Shown: positions 1 through 9,099, counted from the stretch's first letter. The stretch is 64,000 nt of DNA from MESE01 sp036675035 (GCA_036675035.1 JAKFFO010000155.1:1-64000), one strand, 5' to 3'. Numbers and translations: made by a program. Notes: a model not told the origin generated them from the sequence alone.

Positions 1-1
1 G

Positions 2-100
2 CTCAAACAGTTCAGGGCCATTGCCACGCGCTATGATAAGACCGCTCGCAATTTCCTCGCCGCCGTTCAACTCGCTTCAACAACCATTTGGCTTAACTGA
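2..100 (+). pseudogene. IS5-family transposase, C-terminal end only
   Basis: Reading frame 2 of the first 100 bases encodes 32 residues up to a TGA stop at 98-100. It contains RYDKTARNFLAAVQLA, the C-terminal signature I know from IS5-type DDE transposases. The rest lies left of the window, so whether the element is complete cannot be told. It reads toward the minus-strand PhaM-like gene, whose stop codon lies 20 bases further on. Confidence 0.75.
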
Positions 101-103
101 ACT

Positions 104-120
104 TAATTGAGGACACGCCC
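104..120. repeat. Probable right terminal inverted repeat of the IS5-type element
   Basis: The stretch just after the transposase stop ends in GAGGACACGCCC. Read inward from the element edge this is GGGCGTGTCC, resembling IS5-group termini. It is followed by TA, a typical target duplication for one IS5 subgroup. The left terminus is outside the window, so the pairing is not verified. Confidence 0.45.
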
Positions 121-698
121 TAAGACTTCGGGGACTTTCGCTTCGCCGCAGAAGCCGGCTTGGCGGCAGGCGGTTCCGGTTCCGGCGTCATCGCGGTATT
201 GACCGCCTGCTTGAACTGGTCCTGCAGCATGTTCCACCATATCGCCGGGTTGGAGAATGGTGGCGCCGTACCGTCGGGGTTGCCGGCAGACTGAAATTGC
301 GGCGCAGCAGTCTCGGTAGCAGGTTTATCACCGGTACCGGATGAAGCGGACGAAAACGGTGCTGCAAAATTGGCGGCCGGGTCGGGTTTCTCTTCCTCGA
401 CTGCTTTACCGGTCTGCATCATCGAGCTCATGTTCGCGCTCATCGCTTGCAGAGTTGCGATGGTCGCACTCTGTACTTCAAGTGCCTGGATCGTGCCGCG
501 CAGCATATTCATGTTCAGCGTCAGCCACGATTCAACCGCCTTCAGATCCGCAATCTGCTTGTTGATATCGTCGACCGACATGGAAGGCATCACCATGCCG
601 GGAATTTTCATGCTGCCCCACATGTTTTTGACAAATTCGAGCGTATCGGTCATGGTGCCGGCGCCCGGAGCGCCGTTCGGAGTACCGGAATTTGACAT
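120..698 (-). CDS. PhaM-like polyhydroxyalkanoate granule-associated protein
   Basis: This 192-residue protein starts at ATG 698 behind a GGAG ribosome site. The N-terminal half is amphipathic with many methionines (DTLEFVKNMWGSMKIPGM; residues 45-85 NKQIADLKAVESWL and following) and resembles the PhaM/phasin-like family that binds PHA synthase and the nucleoid. The C-terminus is Pro/Ala-rich and ends in a basic AAKRKSPKS tail, like the DNA-binding tails of PhaM. It is shorter than Ralstonia PhaM (about 260 residues). Its TAG stop (122-120) includes the last base of the neighbouring insertion element, so the tail may have been trimmed. PhaM identity is from sequence memory; a generic phasin-like protein is the alternative. 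Confidence 0.6.
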   Translation of the reverse strand: MSNSGTPNGAPGAGTMTDTLEFVKNMWGSMKIPGMVMPSMSVDDINKQIADLKAVESWLTLNMNMLRGTIQALEVQSATIATLQAMSANMSSMMQTGKAVEEEKPDPAANFAAPFSSASSGTGDKPATETAAPQFQSAGNPDGTAPPFSNPAIWWNMLQDQFKQAVNTAMTPEPEPPAAKPASAAKRKSPKS

Positions 699-961
699 GA
701 CGCATCTCCAATATTAAGTGGCTCTAGCGTAGCAGATAAAATCGCTGGAAAAAACCGGAAACCGTCTCTTCCCGGACATATATCATGCGTGGAAATCGGA
801 ATGACAACCGCGTCTTGCCGCCTCGCAAGTTCTCGGGCACATAGCTGCGTTTTCTACAGTGTACGGCTCTCACTCCGAACATCCCAAGCTTTCCTGGTTT
901 GCAAAATGCGAACAACGCGAGAGTAGCGCATGCCGGTGCCGATGCGTTTACACTTGCGGAC

Positions 962-2095
962 ATGCTTTCCGCTCCGTTCCAACATACGCTTCGCCGCACG
1001 CCTGCTGTCAGGCGCTGGATCGGCTTGCTGGTTGCATCATTGTTGCTGCACCTCCTGCTGCTTGGCTGGCTTGGCGGAAACTTCCGTCTCCCGGCGTTTT
1101 CCAATGAAGAACCGGTCGTCATCACTGCGCAGTTGCGCCCCGCGCAGCCGCCGAAGCGGACTGCGCCGCCAAAACCGGCCGCAAAGCCGAAACCACGGGC
1201 GGTGCCGGTCGCTCCCCACCCACCCGTTGCCGCTATCGACGAAGGCAAGGCGACCGCTACGAAAAGCGCCGTCGCGCCGCAATTTGATCTGGCAGAAATG
1301 AGCGAAGCCTTTCGTGCGATGGAAACCGGCGCACCGCCGAGCGACGAACAGGCAGGCGAGCGAGCGAAAAGCGATGCGCCAACCATCGCCTCGGCCGAGC
1401 CGGATTCGAATTCGGATCCAGAAATGCAGCGCTACAAGGTAGCAATACCGCCGTCCGCAGAATTGAAATACGATGTGGAAGCGCTGCGCGATGGGCAAAT
1501 GGTTTATGGCAGCGGAGAAATCAGTTGGCAATCGGATGGGAGCAATTACACGGTCAATGGTGAAGCCAGCATACTTTTCTTTACTTTGCTGAGTTTCAAA
1601 AGCACCGGCACGATCGATGACTTTGGGGTAGGGCCGGTACTTTATTCGGAGAAGCGCTTTCGCAGACCGGAAACCAACACGCATTTTCATCGCGAGCGAA
1701 ATACCATCAGTTTTTCTGCATCGACCGCGACATACCCACGCAAAGGCGGAGAACAGGATCGTGCCAGCATCATCTGGCAACTGACTGGAATCGGTCGCGG
1801 CGCAGGTGAAAAATTCAGCCCTGGCGCCGAGCTCGAATTCTTTGTGGCCGGCGTGCGTGACGCAGCGCCCTGGAATGTTCGCGTGATCGGCAAGGAAGAA
1901 ATCGAAATCGACAGCGGCAAGGTAATTGCCTGGCACGTGGTGCGCGTACCCAAGCCGGGATCGTACGATCAGAAACTGGATATCTGGCTGGCACCGCAAC
2001 AGGAGTGGTATCCGGTAAAACTGCGCTTTACCGAAACGAACGGCGAATACCTGGATATGCTGTTATCCGATTTGACGCCGATTGCCGCCAATTGA
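962..2095 (+). CDS. DUF3108 protein with N-terminal membrane anchor and proline-rich linker
   Basis: The ATG at 962 gives 377 residues: a basic N-terminus, one membrane segment (about 20-38, IGLLVASLLLHLLLLGW), a Pro/Lys/Ala-rich spacer (about 50-90) and a C-terminal DUF3108 domain (about 155-375). Conserved DUF3108 patterns are visible, such as GTIDDFG, YSEKRFRRPET, YPRKGGEQDR and the near-terminal LDIWLAPQQEWYPVKLRF. A TTG start at 899 would add 21 residues without hydrophobic character, so 962 is preferred although no strong ribosome site precedes either. The anchor-plus-linker layout recalls TonB and suggests an inner-membrane protein reaching into the periplasm. DUF3108 has no assigned function. 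The next gene is a paralogue. Confidence 0.8.
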   Translation: MLSAPFQHTLRRTPAVRRWIGLLVASLLLHLLLLGWLGGNFRLPAFSNEEPVVITAQLRPAQPPKRTAPPKPAAKPKPRAVPVAPHPPVAAIDEGKATATKSAVAPQFDLAEMSEAFRAMETGAPPSDEQAGERAKSDAPTIASAEPDSNSDPEMQRYKVAIPPSAELKYDVEALRDGQMVYGSGEISWQSDGSNYTVNGEASILFFTLLSFKSTGTIDDFGVGPVLYSEKRFRRPETNTHFHRERNTISFSASTATYPRKGGEQDRASIIWQLTGIGRGAGEKFSPGAELEFFVAGVRDAAPWNVRVIGKEEIEIDSGKVIAWHVVRVPKPGSYDQKLDIWLAPQQEWYPVKLRFTETNGEYLDMLLSDLTPIAAN

Positions 2096-2123
2096 TTCTT
2101 CCTCCCACCTTTTATTATTGGAT

Positions 2124-2879
2124 ATGATGCCTCGCATTCCCTTACGTTTCGCGTTGTTGTCCCTGTTGGCATGGGGAGCCTTTGCCATTACTGCATCGGC
2201 GGCCGAGCGAACTGCAATAAAGTACAAAATCAATCTCCCGCCGTCCGCCGATCTCGCCTATACGGTCAAGGCAAAACAGAGTGGCTTGACGCTCGATGGC
2301 ACTACGACGATCCGGTGGCGTGCCGCAAACAAAAAATTCTCGATCGAGACGGAGACCCGGGCTGCGCTGGTCGGCAAAATTCTCGAAGCGAAAAGCGAAG
2401 GCACGATCGATGAATACGGTTTGGCGCCAGCCGTGTTTACGCAAAAACGCTTTCGCAAACCGCAGACTACGACAACGTTCGATCGGCGAACCAAGACAAT
2501 CACTTTCACGAAATCCAGTCAGACTTATCCGATCAAGGGCGGCGAACAGGATCGCAGCAGCGCCGTATGGCAGCTGGCGGCAATTGCCCGGGGAGCTCAG
2601 TCAAAGTTCAAGCCGGGGTCAACCTGGACTTTTTTCGTGGCCGGAGATGACGATGCGGAGTCATGGACATTCAAAGTGATAAAGCAAGAAAAAATCAAGA
2701 CCCCGCTCGGAGACTTGAACGCATTTCATGTGGTCAGTATGCCGGCATCCGATTCCAAGGGCCAGCAACTCGATATCTGGCTGGCACCGTCGCAGGAATG
2801 GTATCCCGTGCGCTTGCGCTTTACCGAAGACGACAAGGAATCCATCGAACAGATACTGCAAAAAATTTCAAGGAAATAA
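2124..2879 (+). CDS. DUF3108 protein, exported paralogue
   Basis: The start at tandem ATGs 2124/2127 gives about 251 residues with a clear signal peptide (MPRIPLRFALLSLLAWGAFA, cleavage near SAA-E). The rest is DUF3108. It aligns along its length with the C-terminal domain of the preceding gene: EGTIDEYG, FTQKRFRKPQT, YPIKGGEQDRSS, LDIWLAPSQEWYPVRLRF. The pair thus looks like a tandem duplication in which one copy stays anchored and the other is released to the periplasm. The genes are 28 bp apart and probably co-transcribed, possibly with queC after a 63-bp gap. The molecular function is unknown. Confidence 0.82.
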   Translation: MMPRIPLRFALLSLLAWGAFAITASAAERTAIKYKINLPPSADLAYTVKAKQSGLTLDGTTTIRWRAANKKFSIETETRAALVGKILEAKSEGTIDEYGLAPAVFTQKRFRKPQTTTTFDRRTKTITFTKSSQTYPIKGGEQDRSSAVWQLAAIARGAQSKFKPGSTWTFFVAGDDDAESWTFKVIKQEKIKTPLGDLNAFHVVSMPASDSKGQQLDIWLAPSQEWYPVRLRFTEDDKESIEQILQKISRK

Positions 2880-2942
2880 ATTCCTGTGCTTTCGGCACGC
2901 GCATTGAGCACGAATGACCAACTTAACCTCAATATTACAAAC

Positions 2943-3647
2943 ATGACGACTTCTCCAGGAGCACTGGTATTGTTCAGCGGCGGCCAGGATTCGACGACTT
3001 GCGTTGCGTGGGCATTGTCGCGCTATGCAAAAGTCGAAACGATCGGATTCGACTATGGCCAAAGGCACGCGGTGGAACTGGCCGTGCGGCCGGCGTTGCT
3101 GCAGGAATTGAAGGGCTTTTCGCCGCAATGGGCGCAGGCATTGGGTGAAGATCACCTGATCGACTTGTCGCTGCTTTCAAAAATATCCGATACGGCATTG
3201 ACGCAAGACGTCGAAATCGCGATGCAGGAGAACGGATTGCCGAACACGTTCGTGCCTGGCCGCAATCTGCTGTTCCTGACGGTGGCAGCGACTGTCGCTT
3301 ATCGGCGCGGCTTGAATCTGCTTGTCGGCGGAATGTGCGAGACCGATTTTTCCGGATATCCCGATTGCCGCAACGATACGATGCGATCGCTGGAAACGAC
3401 CCTCAATCTCGGTATGGCCACTTTACTCAAGATCGAAACGCCGCTGATGTGGATCAACAAGGCGGCAACATGGAAGATGGCGCATGATCTGGGCGGCGAA
3501 CCTCTGGTCGAGCTGATCCGCGAGGGAACGCATACCTGCTATCTTGGTCAGCGCGGAAGCATGCATGACTGGGGCTACGGCTGCGGCACATGTCCGGCAT
3601 GCGAGCTGCGGGCGCGCGGGTATCGGCAATTCCGGGATAAATCCTGA
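2943..3647 (+). CDS. queC: 7-cyano-7-deazaguanine synthase QueC
   Basis: QueC converts 7-carboxy-7-deazaguanine to preQ0 using ATP and ammonia, in queuosine tRNA modification. The 234-residue protein from ATG 2943 matches the usual length of about 230. The PP-loop ATP motif LFSGGQDSTT lies near residues 9-18, followed by the family pattern GFDYGQRH. The C-terminal zinc cysteines are visible in CYLGQRG and YGCGTCPACELR. A GTG at 2886 would add 19 residues before the conserved start and is unlikely. No other queuosine gene is adjacent. Confidence 0.95.
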   Translation: MTTSPGALVLFSGGQDSTTCVAWALSRYAKVETIGFDYGQRHAVELAVRPALLQELKGFSPQWAQALGEDHLIDLSLLSKISDTALTQDVEIAMQENGLPNTFVPGRNLLFLTVAATVAYRRGLNLLVGGMCETDFSGYPDCRNDTMRSLETTLNLGMATLLKIETPLMWINKAATWKMAHDLGGEPLVELIREGTHTCYLGQRGSMHDWGYGCGTCPACELRARGYRQFRDKS

Positions 3648-3736
3648 TTTTTCCTGTGCAGCGCTTGATCGGCCGGGCACGACGCACGTCAATATGCACC
3701 CAAACAAACGACCAACGCGAAACGGATACCCATGCC

Positions 3737-3758
3737 TCTTCCCCGATTCAGGGGAAGA
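3737..3758. terminator. Hairpin between convergent queC and the oxidoreductase gene
   Basis: TCTTCCCC and GGGGAAGA form a perfect 8-bp stem with a 6-base loop (GATTCA), between the 3' ends of two convergent genes. No T-run follows on either strand, so a bidirectional terminator or transcript-end stabiliser is inferred from position and structure. Confidence 0.5.
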
Positions 3759-3794
3759 AGATGCGATAGCACAGCAGAACTGATCTGGGGCCCG

Positions 3795-6700
3795 CTACGC
3801 CACATGCCGGGCACCGACCGAATTGGCACTGGCCGACAGCGGCGCCTTGAATTCCGCCAGAAGCTTCGCCTCCTTCTCTTTCGCCGCTTTCAGATGCCGG
3901 TCCTTGACATGGCCATAGCCGCGGATGTCTTCCGGGATGGACGCAATTACAACCGCCTTCGGCAGGTTCTCTAAGGTAAGCTGCGGCAATAGCGCGGCAA
4001 TTGTTTCCCGGTATTGCCCGATCAAACTGCGCTCGATCTTGCGCTCATGCGTATAGCCGAAAATATCCAGAGGCGTGCCGCGCAACGGTTTCAGCCGGGC
4101 CAGCAACCTGAATGCCTGCATCATCCACGGGCCGAATTCCTGCTTGATCAAATGCCCGTTGGCATCGCGTTTTGCCAATAGCGGCGGAGCAAGATGAAAC
4201 TTGATTTTGTAGTCGCCTTCGAACATCCCCGCGATCTTTTCCGAGAATGCGCGGTTCGCATGGAGGCGCGCCACTTCATATTCATCCTTGTAAGCCATCA
4301 GTTTGAACAGATATCGCGCGACTGCCTCGGTCAACCGCAAGGATTTTGCGGTGTCGCCAAGCCGGATTTCCGCAGACCTCACCTGCTCGACGACATCGCG
4401 ATACTGCCTGGCATAGGCTGCACTCTGATAATCGGTCAGGAAATCGATGCGTGTGGCGATAATGTCGTCAAGGCCTGGCGCCCGCTTGAATTCGATGACC
4501 TGGGCTGGCCCGGTCGCCCTCGCCAGCTTTTCGACCGACGCCGGGTCATGCGCTGCGGTACGCCCCCAGACAAAGGCTTTCTGGTTGAAGTCGATCGATA
4601 CGCCGTTCAATTCGATGGCTCTGACGATCGCAGCTTCCGACAGCGGTACCCAGCCCTTTTGCCATGCATAACCGAGCATGAACATATTGGTCGCAATGGT
4701 ATCGCCCATCAATGCGGTGGCAATCCTGCCGGCGTCGATGAAGTCGACGCGGTCGCTGCCGCATGCTTTCCGAATGTTGTCTTCGGCGGCAGCGCCTGGG
4801 TATTTCCAGTCGGGATTTCTGACGAACGCCGCGGTCGGCGTGCCGGTCGCATTTACCGCCGCATGCGTGCGGCCCTCGCCCATGCGCGATAACGCATCGC
4901 GTCCGGCGGTAACCACGACGTCGCATCCGATCACCAGATCGGCCGCACCGGTTCCTACACGTGTCGAATGGAGATCGTCAGGATGGTTGGCCAGCCGTAC
5001 ATGCGACATCACCGGCCCGCCCTTTTGCGCAAGTCCGCTCATGTCGAGTACGGAGCAACCCTTGCCTTCGACATGGGCTGCCATCGCGAGGATTTGTCCG
5101 ACCGTGACTACGCCGGTGCCGCCGATGCCGGTAACCAGAATGCCGTACGGCTGTTCAGTGGTCGGAATTGACGGTGACGGCAGATCGGCCATACCGCCGC
5201 TGCCAGGCAACGAAAGAGATGCTGCCGCAGCCTTTTTCGGCTTCTTCAGTTGCCCGCCTTCGACCGTGACGAAACTCGGACAAAAGCCGGTGACGCAGGA
5301 AAAATCCTTGTTGCAGGACGACTGGTTGATCTGACGCTTGCGGCCGAACTCGGTTTCGAGCGGCTCGACCGACAGGCAGTTCGATTGCACGCTGCAGTCA
5401 CCGCAACCCTCGCACACCGCTTCGTTGATCACGACGCGCTTGGCCGGATCGGGATATTCATTGCGTTTGCGGCGACGCCTCTTTTCCGATGCGCAAGTCT
5501 GGTCGTAGATCATCGCCGATACGCCTCTGACCTCGCGCAGCTCGCGCTGCACCGCATCCAGTTCGCTGCGGTGCCGAATCGTCACGCCGGGCGCCCAGTT
5601 GGTATCGCGCGGATACTTGTCCGGTTCGTCGGTCACGACGATGATCGGACTCACGCCCTCGGCTGCAATCTGGCGCGAAATCATCGCCGGATCGAGCGGG
5701 CCGTCAACCGTCTGGCCGCCTGTCATCGCAACCGCATCGTTATAGAGGATCTTGTAAGTGAGATTGACTTTGGCCGCGACCGATGCACGAATTGCCAGCA
5801 GCCCGGAATGGAAATAAGTACCGTCACCGAGATTGGCAAACACGTGCTGTTCACTGGTAAACGGCGCATGACCGATCCAGGTCGTCCCTTCCGCGCCCAT
5901 ATGCGTGAACGTCGCGGTTTCGCGATCCATCCACAGTGCCATGTAGTGACAGCCGATACCGGCCAATGCACGACTTCCTTCCGGCACCTTGGTCGACGTA
6001 TTGTGCGGACAGCCTGAACAGAAATGCGGGATCCGGTCCATGTCGGGGTCCGGTTTGGCACTGACTTTCAGCACTGCTTCCTTCGCTTCCAGGTAAGCGA
6101 TACGCTCCTTGATGCGTTGCTCGATCGGATGCCCGGCGAAATATTTTGAGATACGGGCCGCGATCGCACGCGCGATCTGCGCCGGATTCAGCTCATAGGT
6201 TGCCGGCAGCAGCCAATGGCCATGTCCCTCATGATGCGGATTGCTCCATTCGCCGGTATCGTCGAACTTGCCGACCACGCGCGGGCGAACATCGTCACGC
6301 CAGTTGTACAGTTCTTCCTTCAATTGATATTCGAGAATCTGGCGCTTTTCTTCGACCACCAGGATTTCCTCGAGTCCTTGTGCAAACTCGCGCACGCCTT
6401 CCGCTTCCAGCGGCCATGTCATGCCGACCTTGTACAAGCGAATTCCGATATCGCGAGCGACCGATTCATCGATGCCGAGGTCCGCCAGCGCCTGCCGAGT
6501 ATCGAGATACGACTTGCCTGCGGTAACGATGCCGATGCGGGCACGCGGACTGTCCCAGATGATCCGGTTCAGCTTGTTGGCACGCGCATAGGCCAGCGCT
6601 GCGTACCACTTGTAATTGTTCATCCGCGCTTCCTGATCGAGCACCGCATCAGGCCAGCGTATGTTCAATCCTCCGGCAGGCAATTCGAAATCAGTCGGCA

Positions 6701-7397
6701 AGGCAATTTGCACGCGATCCGGATCGAGATCGATCGACGCGCCGGATTCAACCACATCGGTCACGCATTTCATCGCAACCCACAGCCCGGTATAACGGCT
6801 CATCGCCCAGCCATGCAATCCGTAGTCCAGATATTCCTGTACCGAGGACGGATACAGCACGGGAATGCCGCATGCCTTCAGGATATGCTCGCTTTGATGC
6901 GCGGTGGTCGACGACTTTGCGGCGTGATCGTCACCGGCCAATACCAGTACACCGCCGTGAACTGCACTGCCGGCCATGTTGGCATGCTTGAAAACGTCGC
7001 CGCATCGATCGACGCCCGGCCCTTTGCCATACCACATCGAGAACACGCCGTCATATTGCGCATTTGGAAACAGATTGACTTGCTGCGTGCCCCAGATGCT
7101 GGTGGCTGCCAGATCCTCGTTGACGCCGGGATGGAATTTGACGTGGTGAGCGTCGAGATGCTTTTTTGCCTTTGCGGCAGTCTGGTCGACGCTTCCCAAT
7201 GGCGAACCGCGATAGCCGGTAATGAAGCCTGCGGTATTCAAGCCTGCGCGCACATCGCGCTGTCGTTGCAGCATAGGCAGGCGAATGATCGCTTGCGTGC
7301 CGGTCAGGAAAGCCCTTCCCCGCTCCAGTGTGTATTTGTCGTCAAGGGAAATATCAGTCGTCAGCAATTGCTGATCCGGCAGTAAAGGCGCGTTCAT
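3795..7397 (-). CDS. Indolepyruvate ferredoxin oxidoreductase family protein (fused subunits)
   Basis: This 1,200-residue single-chain enzyme oxidatively decarboxylates aryl-2-oxoacids, such as indolepyruvate or phenylpyruvate, to aryl-acyl-CoA using thiamine diphosphate and ferredoxin. The N-terminal and central parts carry the thiamine-diphosphate alpha-type domains (AGYRGSPLG, GDDHAAKSS, FANLGDGTYFHSG). A cysteine cluster near residues 660-705 (CEGCGDC, then FSCVTGFCP) would bind iron-sulfur. A gamma-type domain (about 750-945) opens with GILVTGIGGTGVVT. The remaining 250 residues are the family's C-terminal extension. The start at ATG 7397 has GGAGAC just upstream. Its neighbours are phenylalanine and tyrosine catabolism genes, which suits a role in disposing of arylpyruvates. 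Confidence 0.9.
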   Translation of the reverse strand: MNAPLLPDQQLLTTDISLDDKYTLERGRAFLTGTQAIIRLPMLQRQRDVRAGLNTAGFITGYRGSPLGSVDQTAAKAKKHLDAHHVKFHPGVNEDLAATSIWGTQQVNLFPNAQYDGVFSMWYGKGPGVDRCGDVFKHANMAGSAVHGGVLVLAGDDHAAKSSTTAHQSEHILKACGIPVLYPSSVQEYLDYGLHGWAMSRYTGLWVAMKCVTDVVESGASIDLDPDRVQIALPTDFELPAGGLNIRWPDAVLDQEARMNNYKWYAALAYARANKLNRIIWDSPRARIGIVTAGKSYLDTRQALADLGIDESVARDIGIRLYKVGMTWPLEAEGVREFAQGLEEILVVEEKRQILEYQLKEELYNWRDDVRPRVVGKFDDTGEWSNPHHEGHGHWLLPATYELNPAQIARAIAARISKYFAGHPIEQRIKERIAYLEAKEAVLKVSAKPDPDMDRIPHFCSGCPHNTSTKVPEGSRALAGIGCHYMALWMDRETATFTHMGAEGTTWIGHAPFTSEQHVFANLGDGTYFHSGLLAIRASVAAKVNLTYKILYNDAVAMTGGQTVDGPLDPAMISRQIAAEGVSPIIVVTDEPDKYPRDTNWAPGVTIRHRSELDAVQRELREVRGVSAMIYDQTCASEKRRRRKRNEYPDPAKRVVINEAVCEGCGDCSVQSNCLSVEPLETEFGRKRQINQSSCNKDFSCVTGFCPSFVTVEGGQLKKPKKAAAASLSLPGSGGMADLPSPSIPTTEQPYGILVTGIGGTGVVTVGQILAMAAHVEGKGCSVLDMSGLAQKGGPVMSHVRLANHPDDLHSTRVGTGAADLVIGCDVVVTAGRDALSRMGEGRTHAAVNATGTPTAAFVRNPDWKYPGAAAEDNIRKACGSDRVDFIDAGRIATALMGDTIATNMFMLGYAWQKGWVPLSEAAIVRAIELNGVSIDFNQKAFVWGRTAAHDPASVEKLARATGPAQVIEFKRAPGLDDIIATRIDFLTDYQSAAYARQYRDVVEQVRSAEIRLGDTAKSLRLTEAVARYLFKLMAYKDEYEVARLHANRAFSEKIAGMFEGDYKIKFHLAPPLLAKRDANGHLIKQEFGPWMMQAFRLLARLKPLRGTPLDIFGYTHERKIERSLIGQYRETIAALLPQLTLENLPKAVVIASIPEDIRGYGHVKDRHLKAAKEKEAKLLAEFKAPLSASANSVGARHVA

Positions 7398-7670
7398 GGT
7401 GTCTCCAGGCCAAAAATTGTGTCTTTGGTTGCGTTGATGTCGTTCGTCAGTCGATTCACTTCGTGGGCGAATTTCCCTGACGCTTGCATTCTACACATTA
7501 GAACGCGTGCGCGTTTTATTCCAGAGCAGTTTGGCCCGATTTCAACTTAGGATCGATTGCCAAAAAGATGTAACAACCGGTAAATAAATTGGTGTGCGCC
7601 CCTGGTCATGGCTACATTAAAACCAACCCATTCAAGAGGTTGCTCGACAATCGATCCACGGAGAATCCCC

Positions 7671-8054
7671 ATGCATGTGAAATTCGCTGCAACGGTTATC
7701 GCTGGTTTTTTGGCGACGGGGATTGCGTTTGCACAATCGAAATCCGGTTTGTCGCCAGACCGTGCCGCGAGAATGGACCGGCATTTTTCGTATACCGACA
7801 AAGATGGGAACGGATTTATCGAGCGCGCCGAAGTGGCGCCTTATCCAGTCTTGATCAAGCACTTCGCAATCATCGATTTCGACAACGACAATCGTCTGAG
7901 CAAAGAAGAAATGCGCGCATATCGAATGGGAACCGCTCGCAAACGCAATGCCGCGACTGCCAAGAAGAAGTTCAAGGCGCCCGGAGAGAACGATGCCGCT
8001 GCGCTCACCAAAGCGGACGATGACGACAGCTCCGGATCGCGCAAGAATAACTGA
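7671..8054 (+). CDS. Small exported EF-hand calcium-binding protein
   Basis: The ATG at 7671 behind a GGAGAA site gives 127 residues. Residues 1-21 are a signal peptide ending AFA. Two EF-hand loops follow: DKDGNGFIERAE (43-54), with canonical Asp/Asp/Asn/Glu ligand spacing, and DFDNDNRLSKEE (69-80), also canonical. The C-terminal third is basic then acidic (KKKFKAPGEN, KADDDDSSGS). It is probably a periplasmic or secreted calcium-binding protein; the partner is unknown. It sits alone on the plus strand between minus-strand genes, with its own terminator at 8169-8206. Confidence 0.85.
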   Translation: MHVKFAATVIAGFLATGIAFAQSKSGLSPDRAARMDRHFSYTDKDGNGFIERAEVAPYPVLIKHFAIIDFDNDNRLSKEEMRAYRMGTARKRNAATAKKKFKAPGENDAAALTKADDDDSSGSRKNN

Positions 8055-8092
8055 GGCCTGAGGCCGGTTTGCGTCAAAAGGCGGCGTAATTG

Positions 8093-8138
8093 CCGGATTT
8101 GCAATCCGGTGGACTCCCGTTTGCCAGCGGGATGCAGG
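8093..8138 (+). other. Hairpins downstream of the EF-hand gene
   Basis: Between the EF-hand stop codon and the terminator lie a perfect hairpin, CCGGATT-TGC-AATCCGG (8093-8109), and a shorter CCCG/CGGG stem (about 8117-8132). Together with the terminator they give a compact three-hairpin tail of about 150 nt. It could be a structured 3' UTR or a small RNA. There is no direct evidence for an independent promoter. Confidence 0.3.
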
Positions 8139-8168
8139 CAAGGTTTTGAGTTGATAAGGCTCCAGTTG

Positions 8169-8206
8169 CGGATTCCACATTTTCTGTGTTCGGAATCCGT
8201 TTTTTT
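8169..8206 (+). terminator. Rho-independent terminator
   Basis: CGGATTCC (8169-8176) pairs perfectly with GGAATCCG (8192-8199) and is followed by seven T. This is a classical intrinsic terminator on the plus strand. It stops transcription from the EF-hand gene just before the 3' end of the convergent phhA at 8221. Confidence 0.85.
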
Positions 8207-8220
8207 GTGCAGTGCTGCCG

Positions 8221-9099
8221 TCAGCCGCGCGTCAAATTCACTTCGCCTTGCAACAGGCGGTCCGCCGCCAGAGTCTCCGCTCGCTTCAGTCTTTCATATA
8301 ACGGCGAAAAATCTGGCGACGTTTCGTCGAACAGTTGTTGAAAATCGCGAATTACGAAATAACTGGCCTGGTACGTGTCGATCCTGTATTCGGTCCGCAT
8401 CACCCGCTCGATATTCAAAGGAATGCGGTTCGGTTCCGGGCTGGCCAAGCAGTATTCGATTTCTCCGCCCGAAGACAAGATGCCGGCACCATAGGCGCGC
8501 AATCCCTCGGGACTCTGAATCAAGCCGAACTCAATCGTGTACCAGTACAAACGCGCAAGATATTGCAACCCGCCCAGAGCAAGCGCCTTCAAGCCGCCCT
8601 TTCCATATTCTTGCAAATGGTTTGCAAAAACCGGATTAAACAATAACGGCACATGTCCGAAAAAATCGTGGAACAAATCCGGTTCGACGATATAGTCGAA
8701 TTCATCCGGCTCGCGCAGCCAGACCGTCACCGGAAAGCGGCGACTTGCCAGATGCTCGAAAAAAATCCGGTCGGGCACCAGTCCCGGCACCGCCACCAGG
8801 CGCCAGCGCGTTGCTTGGTATAACAGTTCTGAGATTTCATCGAGACATGGTATTTCGCTCCCGGCGTTGAGAGCATCCAGGCTTTCAATGAAAACATCGC
8901 ATGCGCGACCCGGCAGCAATCTGGCTTGACGCTGATACAGCCGGCGCCACAGAGCATGCTGCTCGGACGTGTAGTTTTCCCACTGTTGGGCAACTACATA
9001 ATGTTGATCCGCAGAAGAGTAATCGCCACGCAAATGGGCGTCGCCGGATTTTTCCGCAAGCGTTTCGAGAAATTCCGCTTGATCATTTTTCGTATCCAC
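8221..9099 (-). CDS. phhA: Phenylalanine 4-monooxygenase
   Basis: This enzyme hydroxylates phenylalanine to tyrosine with tetrahydropterin, O2 and non-haem iron. The 292-residue length fits bacterial PhhA. The iron site is visible: two histidines in DLFHDFFGHVPLL (near residue 143) and the glutamate in YWYTIEFGL (near 186). The family pattern VPGLVPDRIFFEHLASR also occurs. It lies 17 bp downstream of hpd on the same strand, so phenylalanine to tyrosine and 4-hydroxyphenylpyruvate to homogentisate are probably co-expressed. No pterin carbinolamine dehydratase gene is adjacent. Confidence 0.96.
   Translation of the reverse strand: MDTKNDQAEFLETLAEKSGDAHLRGDYSSADQHYVVAQQWENYTSEQHALWRRLYQRQARLLPGRACDVFIESLDALNAGSEIPCLDEISELLYQATRWRLVAVPGLVPDRIFFEHLASRRFPVTVWLREPDEFDYIVEPDLFHDFFGHVPLLFNPVFANHLQEYGKGGLKALALGGLQYLARLYWYTIEFGLIQSPEGLRAYGAGILSSGGEIEYCLASPEPNRIPLNIERVMRTEYRIDTYQASYFVIRDFQQLFDETSPDFSPLYERLKRAETLAADRLLQGEVNLTRG

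Noticed and set aside
4194..7385. Long plus-strand open frames (up to 389 codons) opposite the indolepyruvate oxidoreductase gene
   Set aside because: They mirror the codon bias of the minus-strand gene, have no recognisable domains or ribosome sites, and the minus-strand protein is unambiguous.
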